Positions 46,080 through 56,465 of a DNA stretch of 64,000 bases are shown here, piece after piece. Source of the stretch: Halomonas sp. CUBES01 (lineage in GTDB: Bacteria > Pseudomonadota > Gammaproteobacteria > Pseudomonadales > Halomonadaceae). Made by a program: the position numbers and the translations under genes. Where the stretch lies: contig NZ_JAJLLW010000001.1 of NCBI RefSeq assembly GCF_020991005.1, positions 1-64,000 of the forward strand, in the 5' to 3' direction. Within the stretch, counting starts at the first letter, position 1. Every line of letters starts with the position of its first letter. A model generated the notes under the pieces. It made no database searches. It was not told where the DNA came from and saw only the letters and a program-made list of their open reading frames with translations.

Positions 46080-48145
46080 TGGCTGTTGATACGCTCTTAT
46101 TGGAACTGGGCGCGGAAGAGCTTCCACCCACTGCATTGGATGTACTGTCCGATGCTTTTGCGGCGGGCATCCAGAAAGGCCTGCAGGACGCCGAGATTCC
46201 CTTCCAAAGCGTTAATGCGTTCGCAACGCCGCGACGCTTGGCGGTTCAGGTCACAGCACTTGCCGATAAACAGCCTGACCGCGAGGTGGAACGTCGTGGA
46301 CCGGCGCTGGCGGCCGCCTTTAAAGACGGCGCCCCCACCAAGGCAGCGGAAGGGTTTGCCCGCTCCTGTGGCGTCAGCGTGGATGAGCTGATTCACCTTG
46401 AAACCGATAAAGGCACCTGGCTTGGTTACCGCGAACAGCAGCCGGGTGAGAGCGTCCAGGCATTGCTGCCGGACATCCTTCATAAGGCGATTGCCGCGCT
46501 GCCCGTCCCCAAAAACATGCGCTGGGGCAGCTCCCGCATCGAATTCTCTCGCCCGGTACATTGGCTGGTGGCGCTTTACGGCCGCGATGTGATTGCCGCA
46601 GAGGCGTTGGGGCTAGAAGCCAGTCGCACCACCTATGGCCACCGTTTTCACGCGCCGGATGCCATTCAGCTTGAGCATGCTGACGAGTACCTTGAAGCAC
46701 TTGAAAACGCCTATGTGCTGGCTGACCGGAACCAGCGTCGTGAACGTATTCGCGAGCAGGTACTGGCCGAGGCTGAAGTACAGGATGCCCATGCCGTCAT
46801 CGACGAAGACCTGCTGGTAGAAGTCAGCGGCCTAGTGGAATGGCCCGTGGCATTGACCGGCAGCTTTGACGAACGCTTTCTGGACGTGCCGGCGGAGTGC
46901 CTGATTTCCTCCATGAAGGCCAACCAGAAGTACTTCCACCTGCTGGATGCACAAGGCAAGCTCAAGCCGCTGTTCATTACCATCTCGAACATCGACAGCG
47001 CCGACCCGCAGCAGGTGATTTCCGGCAATGAAAAAGTCATTCGCCCACGCCTGGCTGACGCTGCTTTCTTCTATGAGACCGACCGCAAGCACACGCTTGC
47101 CTCGCGTATACCACAGCTCGACAGCGTCGTGTTTCAGCAACAGCTGGGCACACTTGCGGATAAGGCACGCCGCAGTCGCGTGATCGCCTCGTACATCGCC
47201 GAGCAGATTCAGGGTGACGTATCCCACGCCCAGCGCGCCGTCGCCCTTGCCAAGTGCGACCTGGTCACCGAGATGGTGCTCGAATTCCCTGAACTCCAGG
47301 GCATCATGGGACGTTATTACGCCGAACAGGATGGCGAGCCAGAGGACGTGGCCCAAGCGCTGGAAGAGCAGTATCTGCCTCGCTTCGCCAGCGATGCCAT
47401 TCCCCAGAGCGCGACGGGCAAGGCCCTCGCTCTGGCAGATCGCCTTGACACTCTAGTGGGCATTTTCGGTATTGGCCAGCGCCCCACTGGCGCAAAGGAC
47501 CCTTTCGCCCTGCGTCGTGCCTCCATCGGCGTGCTGAACATTCTTGTGAAGGGCGAGCTTGATCTTGACCTTCGCGAACTGCTGAGCGTCGCTGCTGAGC
47601 AGCATCAGGGCCTGCCTGAGGCCGATGGCCTCGTCGAGGACGTTCTTACCTACATGCTGGATCGCTTTCGCGCCTGGGGGCAGGAAGAAGGCATCAGCGC
47701 CGAAATGTACCTGGCCGTACGCGCCCGCCCAGTCACCAAGCCACTGGATTTTGCCCGCCGTCTGCGTGCCGTCAAGGCGTTTGCTCAGCGCGAGGAAGCC
47801 ACCGCCCTGGCAGCTGCCAACAAGCGCGTATCCAACATTCTCAGCAAGCAGTCGCATGATGGCCGCACCCAGGTCGATCCAGCGCTGCTCCAGGAGCGGG
47901 CCGAGCAGACATTGTTCGACGCCGTCACGACCTGCGAAAGCAAAGTGTCACCGCTATTTGCGGCAGGCAACTACCAGCAGGCGCTGGATGTCCTGGCCAC
48001 ATTACGTGACCCCGTGGACACGTTCTTTGATCAGGTAATGGTCATGGCCGACGATGATGCCATTCGTCGCAATCGGCTTGCGCTGCTGGCAAGCCTTCAA
48101 GCGTTGTTCCTTGCCGTGGCCGATATTGCTCAGCTGCCCCAATAG
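46079..48145 (+). CDS. glyS: Glycine--tRNA ligase beta subunit
   Basis: The 688-residue beta subunit needed for tRNA binding and charging. Signatures are LLLELGAEELPP at the N-terminus, ATPRRLAVQV, the middle KNMRWGSSRIEFSRPVHWLVALYG and SMKANQKYFHLLD, then a C-terminal helical domain with ADRLDTLVGIFGIGQRPTGAKDPFALRRASIG. Its ATG shares a base with the glyQ stop (TAATG), indicating coupled translation. A hairpin terminator follows. Confidence 0.97.
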   Translation: MAVDTLLLELGAEELPPTALDVLSDAFAAGIQKGLQDAEIPFQSVNAFATPRRLAVQVTALADKQPDREVERRGPALAAAFKDGAPTKAAEGFARSCGVSVDELIHLETDKGTWLGYREQQPGESVQALLPDILHKAIAALPVPKNMRWGSSRIEFSRPVHWLVALYGRDVIAAEALGLEASRTTYGHRFHAPDAIQLEHADEYLEALENAYVLADRNQRRERIREQVLAEAEVQDAHAVIDEDLLVEVSGLVEWPVALTGSFDERFLDVPAECLISSMKANQKYFHLLDAQGKLKPLFITISNIDSADPQQVISGNEKVIRPRLADAAFFYETDRKHTLASRIPQLDSVVFQQQLGTLADKARRSRVIASYIAEQIQGDVSHAQRAVALAKCDLVTEMVLEFPELQGIMGRYYAEQDGEPEDVAQALEEQYLPRFASDAIPQSATGKALALADRLDTLVGIFGIGQRPTGAKDPFALRRASIGVLNILVKGELDLDLRELLSVAAEQHQGLPEADGLVEDVLTYMLDRFRAWGQEEGISAEMYLAVRARPVTKPLDFARRLRAVKAFAQREEATALAAANKRVSNILSKQSHDGRTQVDPALLQERAEQTLFDAVTTCESKVSPLFAAGNYQQALDVLATLRDPVDTFFDQVMVMADDDAIRRNRLALLASLQALFLAVADIAQLPQ

Positions 48146-48197
48146 GTAAAACGCTACCGGTTGCCATCGGCATCTCGGTAGCTTTCACGGTTCGTCG

Positions 48198-48230
48198 AAG
48201 CCCGGCTCTGCAAAGCGCCGGGCTTCTTTG
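48198..48230 (+). terminator. glyS terminator
   Basis: Perfect 9-bp stem AAGCCCGGC with GCCGGGCTT (48198-48206, 48217-48225), ten-base loop, followed by CTTTG. The T-run is short but the stem is strong. Confidence 0.75.
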
Positions 48231-48245
48231 TGACGATCTGCTCAA

Positions 48246-48261
48246 TGTTCCACGTGAAACA
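48246..48261 (+). promoter_or_regulatory. parS centromere-like site 1
   Basis: TGTTCCACGTGAAACA matches the 16-bp ParB-binding consensus. It lies in the glyS-gmhB spacer, about 7 kb from the probable origin. Confidence 0.85.
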
Positions 48262-48328
48262 TTCGACTCTTGCACGCCTCATAGTAATCTGAGGCGCATA
48301 TGACCGGTTCAACGGCCCGAGGACACCC

Positions 48329-48880
48329 ATGTTAAACGCAAGCCAACTCGTCATTCTCGATCGCGACGGTGTGATCAACCATGATTCGGATGCCTACATC
48401 AAATCCCTGGCGGAATGGATAGCTTATCCAAATGCCATCAAAGCGATCGCCAGGCTATCTCAAGCGGGCTTCAAGGTGGCGGTGGCTACCAATCAATCGG
48501 GTATTGCACGGGGCTATTATAGCGAAGCCGCGCTGCAGGCAATGCACGACCATCTAGAGGCGTTGGTAAGCGCGCAAGGCGGTCAGATTGCGCATATTGC
48601 GTATTGCCCACACGGGCCTGATGACCAATGTGAGTGTCGCAAGCCCTTACCCGGCTTGCTTATTCAAATTCAGAACGCGCTTGGGTTAGAGAGCCTGAAC
48701 GGCAGTTGGATGGTCGGTGATAGCTTAAGAGATATTCAGGCCGGCGAAGCCGTCGGCTGTCGTACGGCCCTGGTGAGAACCGGCAAAGGCGAAAAAACGC
48801 TGCTCAACCATATCGGGCTGGAAAAGTCGGCTGTCTTCCATGACCTTGCTGAGTTTACCAATTGGCTGTGCCAACCTTAA
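48329..48880 (+). CDS. gmhB: D-glycero-beta-D-manno-heptose 1,7-bisphosphate 7-phosphatase
   Basis: HAD-family phosphatase giving heptose 1-phosphate, between the two HldE reactions. The 183-residue protein has the nucleophile motif VILDRDGVINHDSD, ATNQSGIARGYY, the zinc-loop cysteines/histidine in CPHGPDDQCECRKPLPG, and WMVGDSLRDIQAGEAVGCRTALVRTGKG. The position after glyQS and before gyrB is known from pseudomonads, where plsC often follows; plsC is absent here. The product feeds the LPS heptose genes at 34-45 kb. Confidence 0.93.
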   Translation: MLNASQLVILDRDGVINHDSDAYIKSLAEWIAYPNAIKAIARLSQAGFKVAVATNQSGIARGYYSEAALQAMHDHLEALVSAQGGQIAHIAYCPHGPDDQCECRKPLPGLLIQIQNALGLESLNGSWMVGDSLRDIQAGEAVGCRTALVRTGKGEKTLLNHIGLEKSAVFHDLAEFTNWLCQP

Positions 48881-48898
48881 CCCTTACCAACAGAACAT

Positions 48899-48936
48899 AA
48901 AAACGCCGCTTCAGCATAAACTGGAGCGGCGTTTTT
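48899..48936. terminator. Bidirectional terminator between gmhB and gyrB
   Basis: A perfect 12-bp stem, AAAAACGCCGCT with AGCGGCGTTTTT, around a 14-base loop. Both transcripts end in a U-run, so it serves converging gmhB and gyrB. Confidence 0.92.
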
Positions 48937-48956
48937 GATTTCCGCCTTGCTTGGCA

Positions 48957-48972
48957 TGTTTCACGTGAAACA
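48957..48972 (+). promoter_or_regulatory. parS centromere-like site 2
   Basis: TGTTTCACGTGAAACA is a perfect palindromic ParB site. It lies between the bidirectional terminator and the gyrB stop codon, 11 bp from the latter. Confidence 0.9.
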
Positions 48973-48983
48973 CGCCAGTAGGC

Positions 48984-51443
<2,460 letters not shown>

Positions 51444-52547
51444 CTAGCCTTCCGGCACTAGCTGGCTCAATCCATCGCTACGATGTTTCATGTGAAACAT
51501 GCTAATTGTTGTCTGAGCCTGCCATGCCTGCCGTAAGGCTTCGGGTTCGACGCTGGTAATAAATACTTGGCACTGCATGTCTTCGAGTAACTGACAAAAC
51601 TGCGACCGATGATGAGCATCTAGCTCGGCGGGTAGATCGTCAATCAGGTAGATGCAGTGTCGCTGTGATGCACTTTCCAGAAGCCGGCCCTGCGCTAATT
51701 TTAACGCACTGACTACCAGTTTCTGCTGCCCTCTGGAAAGTACTTCAATAGCGGGTTGCTTGTTGAGCTTGATACGCAAGTCAGCGCGCTGGGGGCCCTG
51801 CTGGGTAAAGCCCATTTGTTGATCGGTCGCCCGGCTAGCTTCCAACACATCGGCCAGCGATCTTTTTTTATCCCACCCTCTGGCATAATGAAGTGTCAGG
51901 CCCGGCAACGGAAGCAAACGCTCCAGCGTCTCTTCAAATACGGGAAGAAAGTCAGCAAACCAGGCACGTCTCAGCGTGTCCATTTGTTCACCCCATGTTG
52001 CAAGCTCCTGCTCCCAGACGCCGAGTTCTCTTGGGTCTATTCTACCATGCCTCAACATCGCATTCCGATGTTTCAACGCTCGCCGGGTGCGCTTCCATAT
52101 TTCGAGAAAACGATGTTTCACGTGAAACACCCCCCAGTCCAGAAACTCGCGACGGCCGGCCGGGGGGCCTTCAAGCAAACGAAAGGCATCGGGGTTGATG
52201 AGCTGTAATGGCATCACCTCGACCAGGTCTGCCAGCCTGGCATTCTTGTCCCCCTTGACGCGCAATTCCAGCTCGCTGGAGCCTCGCAATCGACGCACCC
52301 CTAGCGAGACCTGAGGATCACCTTCCAGCCGCCCGTAAAGGGTCATATAAGGAGTATCAGCCTGTATCACGTTTTTAAGCTGACGTGCCCTGAAGGATCT
52401 TCCCATCCCCAGAATATGAATGCCTTCGAGCAGGCTCGTCTTGCCGCTGCCGTTGACACCATTAATGAGATTGATGCGCGGTGAGGGCGCCATATCGACA
52501 GACTGCAAATTGCGTACGCCGTCAAGATTGAGCTGGAGAAGACTCAT
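51444..52547 (-). CDS. recF: DNA replication and repair protein RecF
   Basis: SMC-like ATPase that loads RecA at single-strand gaps. The 367-residue protein shows the Walker A loop INGVNGSGKTSLLEG, the FLDWGVFHVKHRFLEIW segment, the signature VLSRGQQKLVVSALKLAQ and Walker B YLIDDLPAELD. The conserved FHVKH codons (residues 140-145) coincide with a perfect parS site, and the C-terminal MFHMKH with a near-match. A terminator separates it from dnaN, so it needs a promoter within the 92-bp spacer or inside dnaN. Confidence 0.96.
   Translation of the reverse strand: MSLLQLNLDGVRNLQSVDMAPSPRINLINGVNGSGKTSLLEGIHILGMGRSFRARQLKNVIQADTPYMTLYGRLEGDPQVSLGVRRLRGSSELELRVKGDKNARLADLVEVMPLQLINPDAFRLLEGPPAGRREFLDWGVFHVKHRFLEIWKRTRRALKHRNAMLRHGRIDPRELGVWEQELATWGEQMDTLRRAWFADFLPVFEETLERLLPLPGLTLHYARGWDKKRSLADVLEASRATDQQMGFTQQGPQRADLRIKLNKQPAIEVLSRGQQKLVVSALKLAQGRLLESASQRHCIYLIDDLPAELDAHHRSQFCQLLEDMQCQVFITSVEPEALRQAWQAQTTISMFHMKHRSDGLSQLVPEG
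51484..51499 (-). promoter_or_regulatory. Near-consensus parS site within recF
   Basis: TGTTTCACATGAAACA on the minus strand differs from the perfect palindrome at one central base. It encodes Met-Phe-His-Met-Lys-His in the RecF tail. Binding may be weak or absent. Confidence 0.5.
52114..52129 (+). promoter_or_regulatory. parS centromere-like site inside recF
   Basis: A perfect TGTTTCACGTGAAACA lies over recF codons 140-145. It is the closest perfect ParB site to the probable origin in this window, about 3.2 kb away. Confidence 0.85.
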
Positions 52548-52573
52548 TAGCCATCACTTATGCTGTGCGCTAT

Positions 52574-52611
52574 AAAAAAGAGGCGGCGCATCCCTGTACA
52601 GAAGCGCCGCC
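52574..52611 (-). terminator. Terminator after dnaN
   Basis: Leftward GGCGGCGC (52604-52611) pairs with GCGCCGCC (52582-52589) over eight bases, followed by CTCTTTTTT. It is a strong intrinsic terminator 29 bp past the dnaN stop. Confidence 0.88.
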
Positions 52612-52639
52612 GTGAGGAGCAGGATCATGAAGAGGGTGC

Positions 52640-53743
52640 TTACAGCCGCATGGGCATAACAACGTAAAGCGCGTCACCGCCGCCCGGCTCTTCCAGAAGC
52701 GCACTGCTGTTAGGGTCAGCAAGGGTGATCTGGACACGATCTTCGTCCAGCACGCTCATCACATCGACCAGGTAACCAACATTGAAACCAACCTCCATGG
52801 CAGATCCGGCATACTCGACCGCAATGTTCTCCTCGGCTTCTTCCTGTTCGGGATTGTTGGCCATTACCTTGAGGTTGTTTTCCTCCAGATAAAGGCGCAC
52901 GCCACGATACTTTTCATTGGACAAGATAGCGGTTCGTGAAAGCACCTGGCGGAGTTCCGCACGTTCGGCAATCAATACTTTATCGCCGTTGCGCGGAACG
53001 ACGCGTTCATAATCGGGAAACTTGCCGTCTATCAACTTGGACGTGAACGTAAAATCCCCGGTATGCACGCGCACGTGCGTCGCACCCAATGTCAAGCTGA
53101 CGGGTTCATCGCTGTCATCTAATAAGCGAGACAGTTCAAGGATGCCTTTGCGAGGCACGATCAGTTTTTGAGACTGGTCGACCACGACATCGACAGGCCG
53201 CGAACACATTGCCAGACGGTGACCGTCAGTCGCCACGGTACGCAGCAGATTACTCTGGATTTCCAGCAGCATGCCGTTGAGGTAATAGCGTACATCCTGC
53301 TGGGCCATGGCAAACGATGTCGATTCGATCAGGCGTTTGAGCGTCCCCCGGGGCACGCTCAGCGCCTGATTCCCCTCCCCATCTTCAATGGATGGGAACT
53401 CGGCAGCCGGCAAAGTGGACAGCGTAAACCGCGAGCGACCGCTACGCAGCACGGCGCGTCCTTCTTCTACCGCTAGCTGAATATCGGATTGATCAGGCAG
53501 TGATTTGCATATGTCCATCAATTTACGCGCCGGCACGGTAGCCGAGCCTTGGGCGTCGACCTGACTGGCAACGGTACGACCGACCAGCTCCACTTCAAGG
53601 TCTGTGCCTGTCAGAGACACCTGGTCGCCGTCCACCTGAATCAATACGTTAGACAGGACAGGCAATGTCTGACGGCGCTCTACGACCCCGGCTACCAGGG
53701 TTAGCGGACGTAGCAGCGCCTCTCGGGAAATCGAAAATTTCAT
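52640..53743 (-). CDS. dnaN: DNA polymerase III beta sliding clamp
   Basis: Ring-shaped processivity clamp. The 367-residue protein has the three-domain clamp pattern: MKFSISREALLRPLTLVAGVVERRQTLPVLSNVLI, a central FAMAQQDVRYYLNGMLLEI segment and the C-terminal DALYVVMPMRL, which fits the peptide-binding end. The frame opens with two Met codons (53746 and 53743); the second matches the family. It lies between dnaA (56 bp upstream) and a terminator, so dnaA-dnaN probably form one transcript. Confidence 0.97.
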   Translation of the reverse strand: MKFSISREALLRPLTLVAGVVERRQTLPVLSNVLIQVDGDQVSLTGTDLEVELVGRTVASQVDAQGSATVPARKLMDICKSLPDQSDIQLAVEEGRAVLRSGRSRFTLSTLPAAEFPSIEDGEGNQALSVPRGTLKRLIESTSFAMAQQDVRYYLNGMLLEIQSNLLRTVATDGHRLAMCSRPVDVVVDQSQKLIVPRKGILELSRLLDDSDEPVSLTLGATHVRVHTGDFTFTSKLIDGKFPDYERVVPRNGDKVLIAERAELRQVLSRTAILSNEKYRGVRLYLEENNLKVMANNPEQEEAEENIAVEYAGSAMEVGFNVGYLVDVMSVLDEDRVQITLADPNSSALLEEPGGGDALYVVMPMRL

Positions 53744-53799
53744 CAATACTCCGTTCTATATCCTGAAAGACCTGCTAGAGACAGGTCCGTCCTGAGGGA

Positions 53800-55275
53800 T
53801 TAACTGGTCAGTAGGCGTAACAAGTTCTTGTAGTCTTCGCGGATATCCGCGCTCTCTTCCTGCAGCGATTTAACCTTGCGGCAGGCGTGCAGCACGGTGG
53901 TATGGTCACGGCCACCAAACGCATCGCCGATCTCGGGCAGACTATGGTTCGTCAGCTCCTTGGCCAGCGCCATGGCCACCTGGCGTGGCCGGGCCACTGA
54001 CCGCGAGCGTCGTTTGGAGAGCAGGTCGGCCACCTTGATCTTGTAATACTCCGCCACGGTGCGCTGGATGTTGTCGACCCCCACCTGCTTGTCCTGCAAT
54101 GCCAGCAGATCCTTGAGCGACTCCCGGATAAAATCCTGGGTGATGGTCTTGCCCATGAAATGCGAATCGGCAATCACCTTCTTGAGCGCGCCCTCGAGTT
54201 CACGCACGTTCGAGCGAATCTTCTGGGCGATGAAGAACGCCGCGTCATGGGGCAGGTCGACCTTGGCCTGATCGGCTTTCTTCATCAGGATCGCAACGCG
54301 GGTTTCCAGTTCGGGTGGCTCGATGGCGACAGTAAGCCCCCACCCGAAGCGGGATTTCAGACGCTCTTCTACACCGCTGATTTCCTTGGGGTAACGGTCG
54401 GATGTCAGGATCATTTGCTGCCCGCCTTCCAACAAGGCATTGAACGTATGGAAGAACTCTTCCTGCGACCGTTCTTTACCAGCAAAAAACTGAATGTCAT
54501 CTATGAGCAGCGCGTCTACGCTACGGTAGAAACGCTTGAAATCGTTGATCGCGTTGAGCTGAAGTGCCTTCACCATGTCGGCAACGAAACGCTCAGAGTG
54601 AAGGTACACGACGCGCGCATTTTCGCGGCGAACGGCCAGCCCATTCCCGACCGCATGCATCAAGTGGGTTTTACCCAGGCCAACGCCGCCATACAGGAAA
54701 AGCGGGTTATAGGCGCCACCGGGGTTTTCCGAGACCTGCCGCGAGGCCGCGCGGGCAAGCTGGTTAGATTTACCCTCAACGAAGGTGTCGAAGGTGAAAT
54801 TGGGGTTCAGCCCGCTGGTATGCTTGAGACTGCCTTCAACCTGAACCTGGCGATCATTATTACGACGGCCGTTATTTTCTTCGTTCTCTTCACGTAGCTG
54901 GTCTATCTCACGCTCATCGGCAATGTCACCACGCGGCGGCGTATGAACCGCCGGTGATGAACGCGGCGCCGGTGCGGCAGATACCGGATTGCCCAAATCA
55001 CGAGGTTGGGGGGCTGGTGTGGCCGGCCGCCGGCTGCCGACCGTAAGACTGACCTTGGGAGGCTTCGAAGGAGATAGCTCACGCACCAGTTCGCTAATTC
55101 GCTTGGCATACTTGTCACTCACCCAATCACGCACAAACCGGTTGGGCGCCAACAAGCGAAGCTCATTGGACTCACTATCTTCGGCCTGCAATGGACGTAT
55201 CCATGTATTGAACTGTTGGGAACTCAGCTCGTCCTGCAGGTAATCCAGGCACTGTTGCCAAAGCGCGAGTGACAC
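53800..55275 (-). CDS. dnaA: Chromosomal replication initiator protein DnaA
   Basis: AAA+ initiator that binds DnaA boxes and opens oriC. The 491-residue protein has an N-terminal DnaB/DiaA interaction domain ([27 protein letters not shown]), a variable Pro/Arg-rich linker (about 90-155), and the AAA+ core. The core shows Walker [41 protein letters not shown] and TSDRYPKEI. The C-terminal DNA-binding domain ends [41 protein letters not shown]. Intergenic DnaA boxes upstream suggest autoregulation. Confidence 0.98.
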   Translation of the reverse strand: MSLALWQQCLDYLQDELSSQQFNTWIRPLQAEDSESNELRLLAPNRFVRDWVSDKYAKRISELVRELSPSKPPKVSLTVGSRRPATPAPQPRDLGNPVSAAPAPRSSPAVHTPPRGDIADEREIDQLREENEENNGRRNNDRQVQVEGSLKHTSGLNPNFTFDTFVEGKSNQLARAASRQVSENPGGAYNPLFLYGGVGLGKTHLMHAVGNGLAVRRENARVVYLHSERFVADMVKALQLNAINDFKRFYRSVDALLIDDIQFFAGKERSQEEFFHTFNALLEGGQQMILTSDRYPKEISGVEERLKSRFGWGLTVAIEPPELETRVAILMKKADQAKVDLPHDAAFFIAQKIRSNVRELEGALKKVIADSHFMGKTITQDFIRESLKDLLALQDKQVGVDNIQRTVAEYYKIKVADLLSKRRSRSVARPRQVAMALAKELTNHSLPEIGDAFGGRDHTTVLHACRKVKSLQEESADIREDYKNLLRLLTS

Positions 55276-55620
55276 TCATCTCACCATCGATTGAAAAAGG
55301 CCGACCATTGTAGCGCCCAACGGCGTGGTTATCCACACAGGCAAGAAGCGATTCAACAAGCTGTGGAAAACTTTAACCCTCGCCGTTTAAGTCGCCTCCC
55401 GAACTGACGGGAGCATCCCGAAAGTCAACCCTGACGACGCTTTAATTCACAGCTAATCAACTGCTTATCATCCACTTTAAGGACACTTGTCCACAACACT
55501 GAACCAACAGTAAGCATTTGAATAAAAACAATAATAGTGGGTTACTAACAAAAAGTATCCCCACTATTAGCCACAGCAAGGCGGTATCATCGCCTGTGCA
55601 TCACTAGACGATATATTGCC
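55276..55620. other. oriC: Probable chromosomal replication origin (oriC)
   Basis: The dnaA-rpmH spacer, the site of oriC in pseudomonads. It has a perfect DnaA box TTATCCACA (55329-55337), one-mismatch boxes TTTTCCACA (minus strand, 55362-55370) and TTGTCCACA (55487-55495), and an AT-rich stretch at about 55500-55570. A perfect 10-bp inverted repeat (55532-55541 with 55560-55569) lies in the AT-rich part. Genes diverge from here on both sides. The box number is low compared with known origins, so the exact extent is uncertain. Confidence 0.68.
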
Positions 55621-55683
55621 CGCTTGGCGATGTCGATGCGACAGGCAAGCGCCTCTGCAGAAGGCATTTTTTGCAAGGAAAAA

Positions 55684-55712
55684 TTGCACGCAACGCGGGA
55701 AGCCTCTACAAT
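55684..55712 (+). promoter_or_regulatory. Sigma-70 promoter for rpmH
   Basis: TTGCAC (55684-55689) and TACAAT (55707-55712) with an ideal 17-base spacer. Transcription would start near 55719, leaving a leader of about 90 bases before rpmH. Confidence 0.75.
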
Positions 55713-55733
55713 TTCGGGTCTTGAATTGAATCT

Positions 55734-55765
55734 CCCGGCTAGTTCCTCACTGGACCGGGCCTTTT
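55734..55765 (+). promoter_or_regulatory. Stem-loop in the rpmH leader
   Basis: CCCGGCTAGT (55734-55743) pairs with ACTGG, a bulged A, then CCGGG (55749-55759) around a five-base loop, followed by CCTTTT. It could be an attenuator or a target for autogenous control of the rpmH-rnpA transcript; no known motif was matched. Confidence 0.35.
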
Positions 55766-55807
55766 GGAATTCATTTTCCGTCCTAAACCACGTGGGAATA
55801 ACGAGTT

Positions 55808-55942
55808 ATGAAACGCACTTTTCAACCTAGCGTTCTCAAGCGCAAGCGCGCGCATGGTTTCCGTGCTCGTATGGCAACCAAAAATGGCCGCGCCATCATC
55901 GCCCGTCGCCGCGCCAAGGGCCGTAAGCGTCTGAGCGCCTGA
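55808..55942 (+). CDS. rpmH: 50S ribosomal protein L34
   Basis: A 44-residue, strongly basic protein beginning Met-Lys-Arg-Thr-Phe-Gln-Pro-Ser and ending Arg-Leu-Ser-Ala. It has the family [22 protein letters not shown] core and exactly the usual length. It is the first gene right of the origin; rnpA follows 13 bp later, the universal arrangement. Confidence 0.97.
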   Translation: MKRTFQPSVLKRKRAHGFRARMATKNGRAIIARRRAKGRKRLSA

Positions 55943-55955
55943 TTTCGGCTTGCGT

Positions 55956-56351
55956 GTGCCACATCAAGGTTTTCCCCGGTGTTGTCGGTTATTGAACGCT
56001 GGGGATTACCGCTTCGTTTTTGAGCAGGCAGATTTCAAGGTTCATGGTAAAGGGATGATGGCGCTTGCGCGCTGGAATACCCTCGGGCATCCGCGCCTGG
56101 GCCTGATAGTCAGCAAAAAAAATGTGAAGCTCGCCGTTGATCGTAACTGCTTCAAAAGGCTCGTTCGCGAGTCAGCCCGCCTACGTCAAGACCAGCTTCC
56201 CGCTGTGGATATCGTGGTGCTTGCTCGACGTGGCGTCCAAGACATGGAAAATGATGTTGTCTACCGTCAGCTTCATGGCATGTGGAAACGGCTTCGGCGC
56301 GATGCCCAGTCGGCCAGTGCGCCGCCTGAAGGCTCAATACGCAACGCTTGA
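55956..56351 (+). CDS. rnpA: Ribonuclease P protein component
   Basis: Protein cofactor of RNase P, which matures tRNA 5' ends. The 131-residue protein has the RLLNAGDYRFVFEQ start region, GHPRLGLIVSKKNVKLAVDRN and the RNA-binding CFKRLVRESARLRQ helix (RNR-type motif), then VDIVVLARRGV. The start is unclear: GTG 55956 or TTG 55950, neither with a good ribosome-binding site, so translation may depend on rpmH. The gap to yidC (114 bp) is too small for the usual yidD. Confidence 0.93.
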   Translation: MPHQGFPRCCRLLNAGDYRFVFEQADFKVHGKGMMALARWNTLGHPRLGLIVSKKNVKLAVDRNCFKRLVRESARLRQDQLPAVDIVVLARRGVQDMENDVVYRQLHGMWKRLRRDAQSASAPPEGSIRNA

Positions 56352-56375
56352 TGGGCACCTCACCGCTCGACCTCG

Positions 56376-56396
56376 GCCTGCCGCCTGGCAGGCTTT
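56376..56396 (+). terminator. Possible hairpin between rnpA and yidC
   Basis: Perfect 7-bp stem GCCTGCC (56376-56382) with GGCAGGC (56387-56393), four-base loop, then TTTCG. It may be a weak terminator or a processing site. Confidence 0.35.
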
Positions 56397-56465
56397 CGTG
56401 TGTCAAGGGTCGAGTAATTGACACTGCGCCATTAGCATGTTCACCACCCAGCGGGCAGAACCCTC

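Noticed and set aside
55789..55794. CCACGTGG core near the rpmH start, resembling a ParB site
   Set aside because: The flanks do not match TGTTYCAC or GTGRAACA; only the central hexamer is shared.
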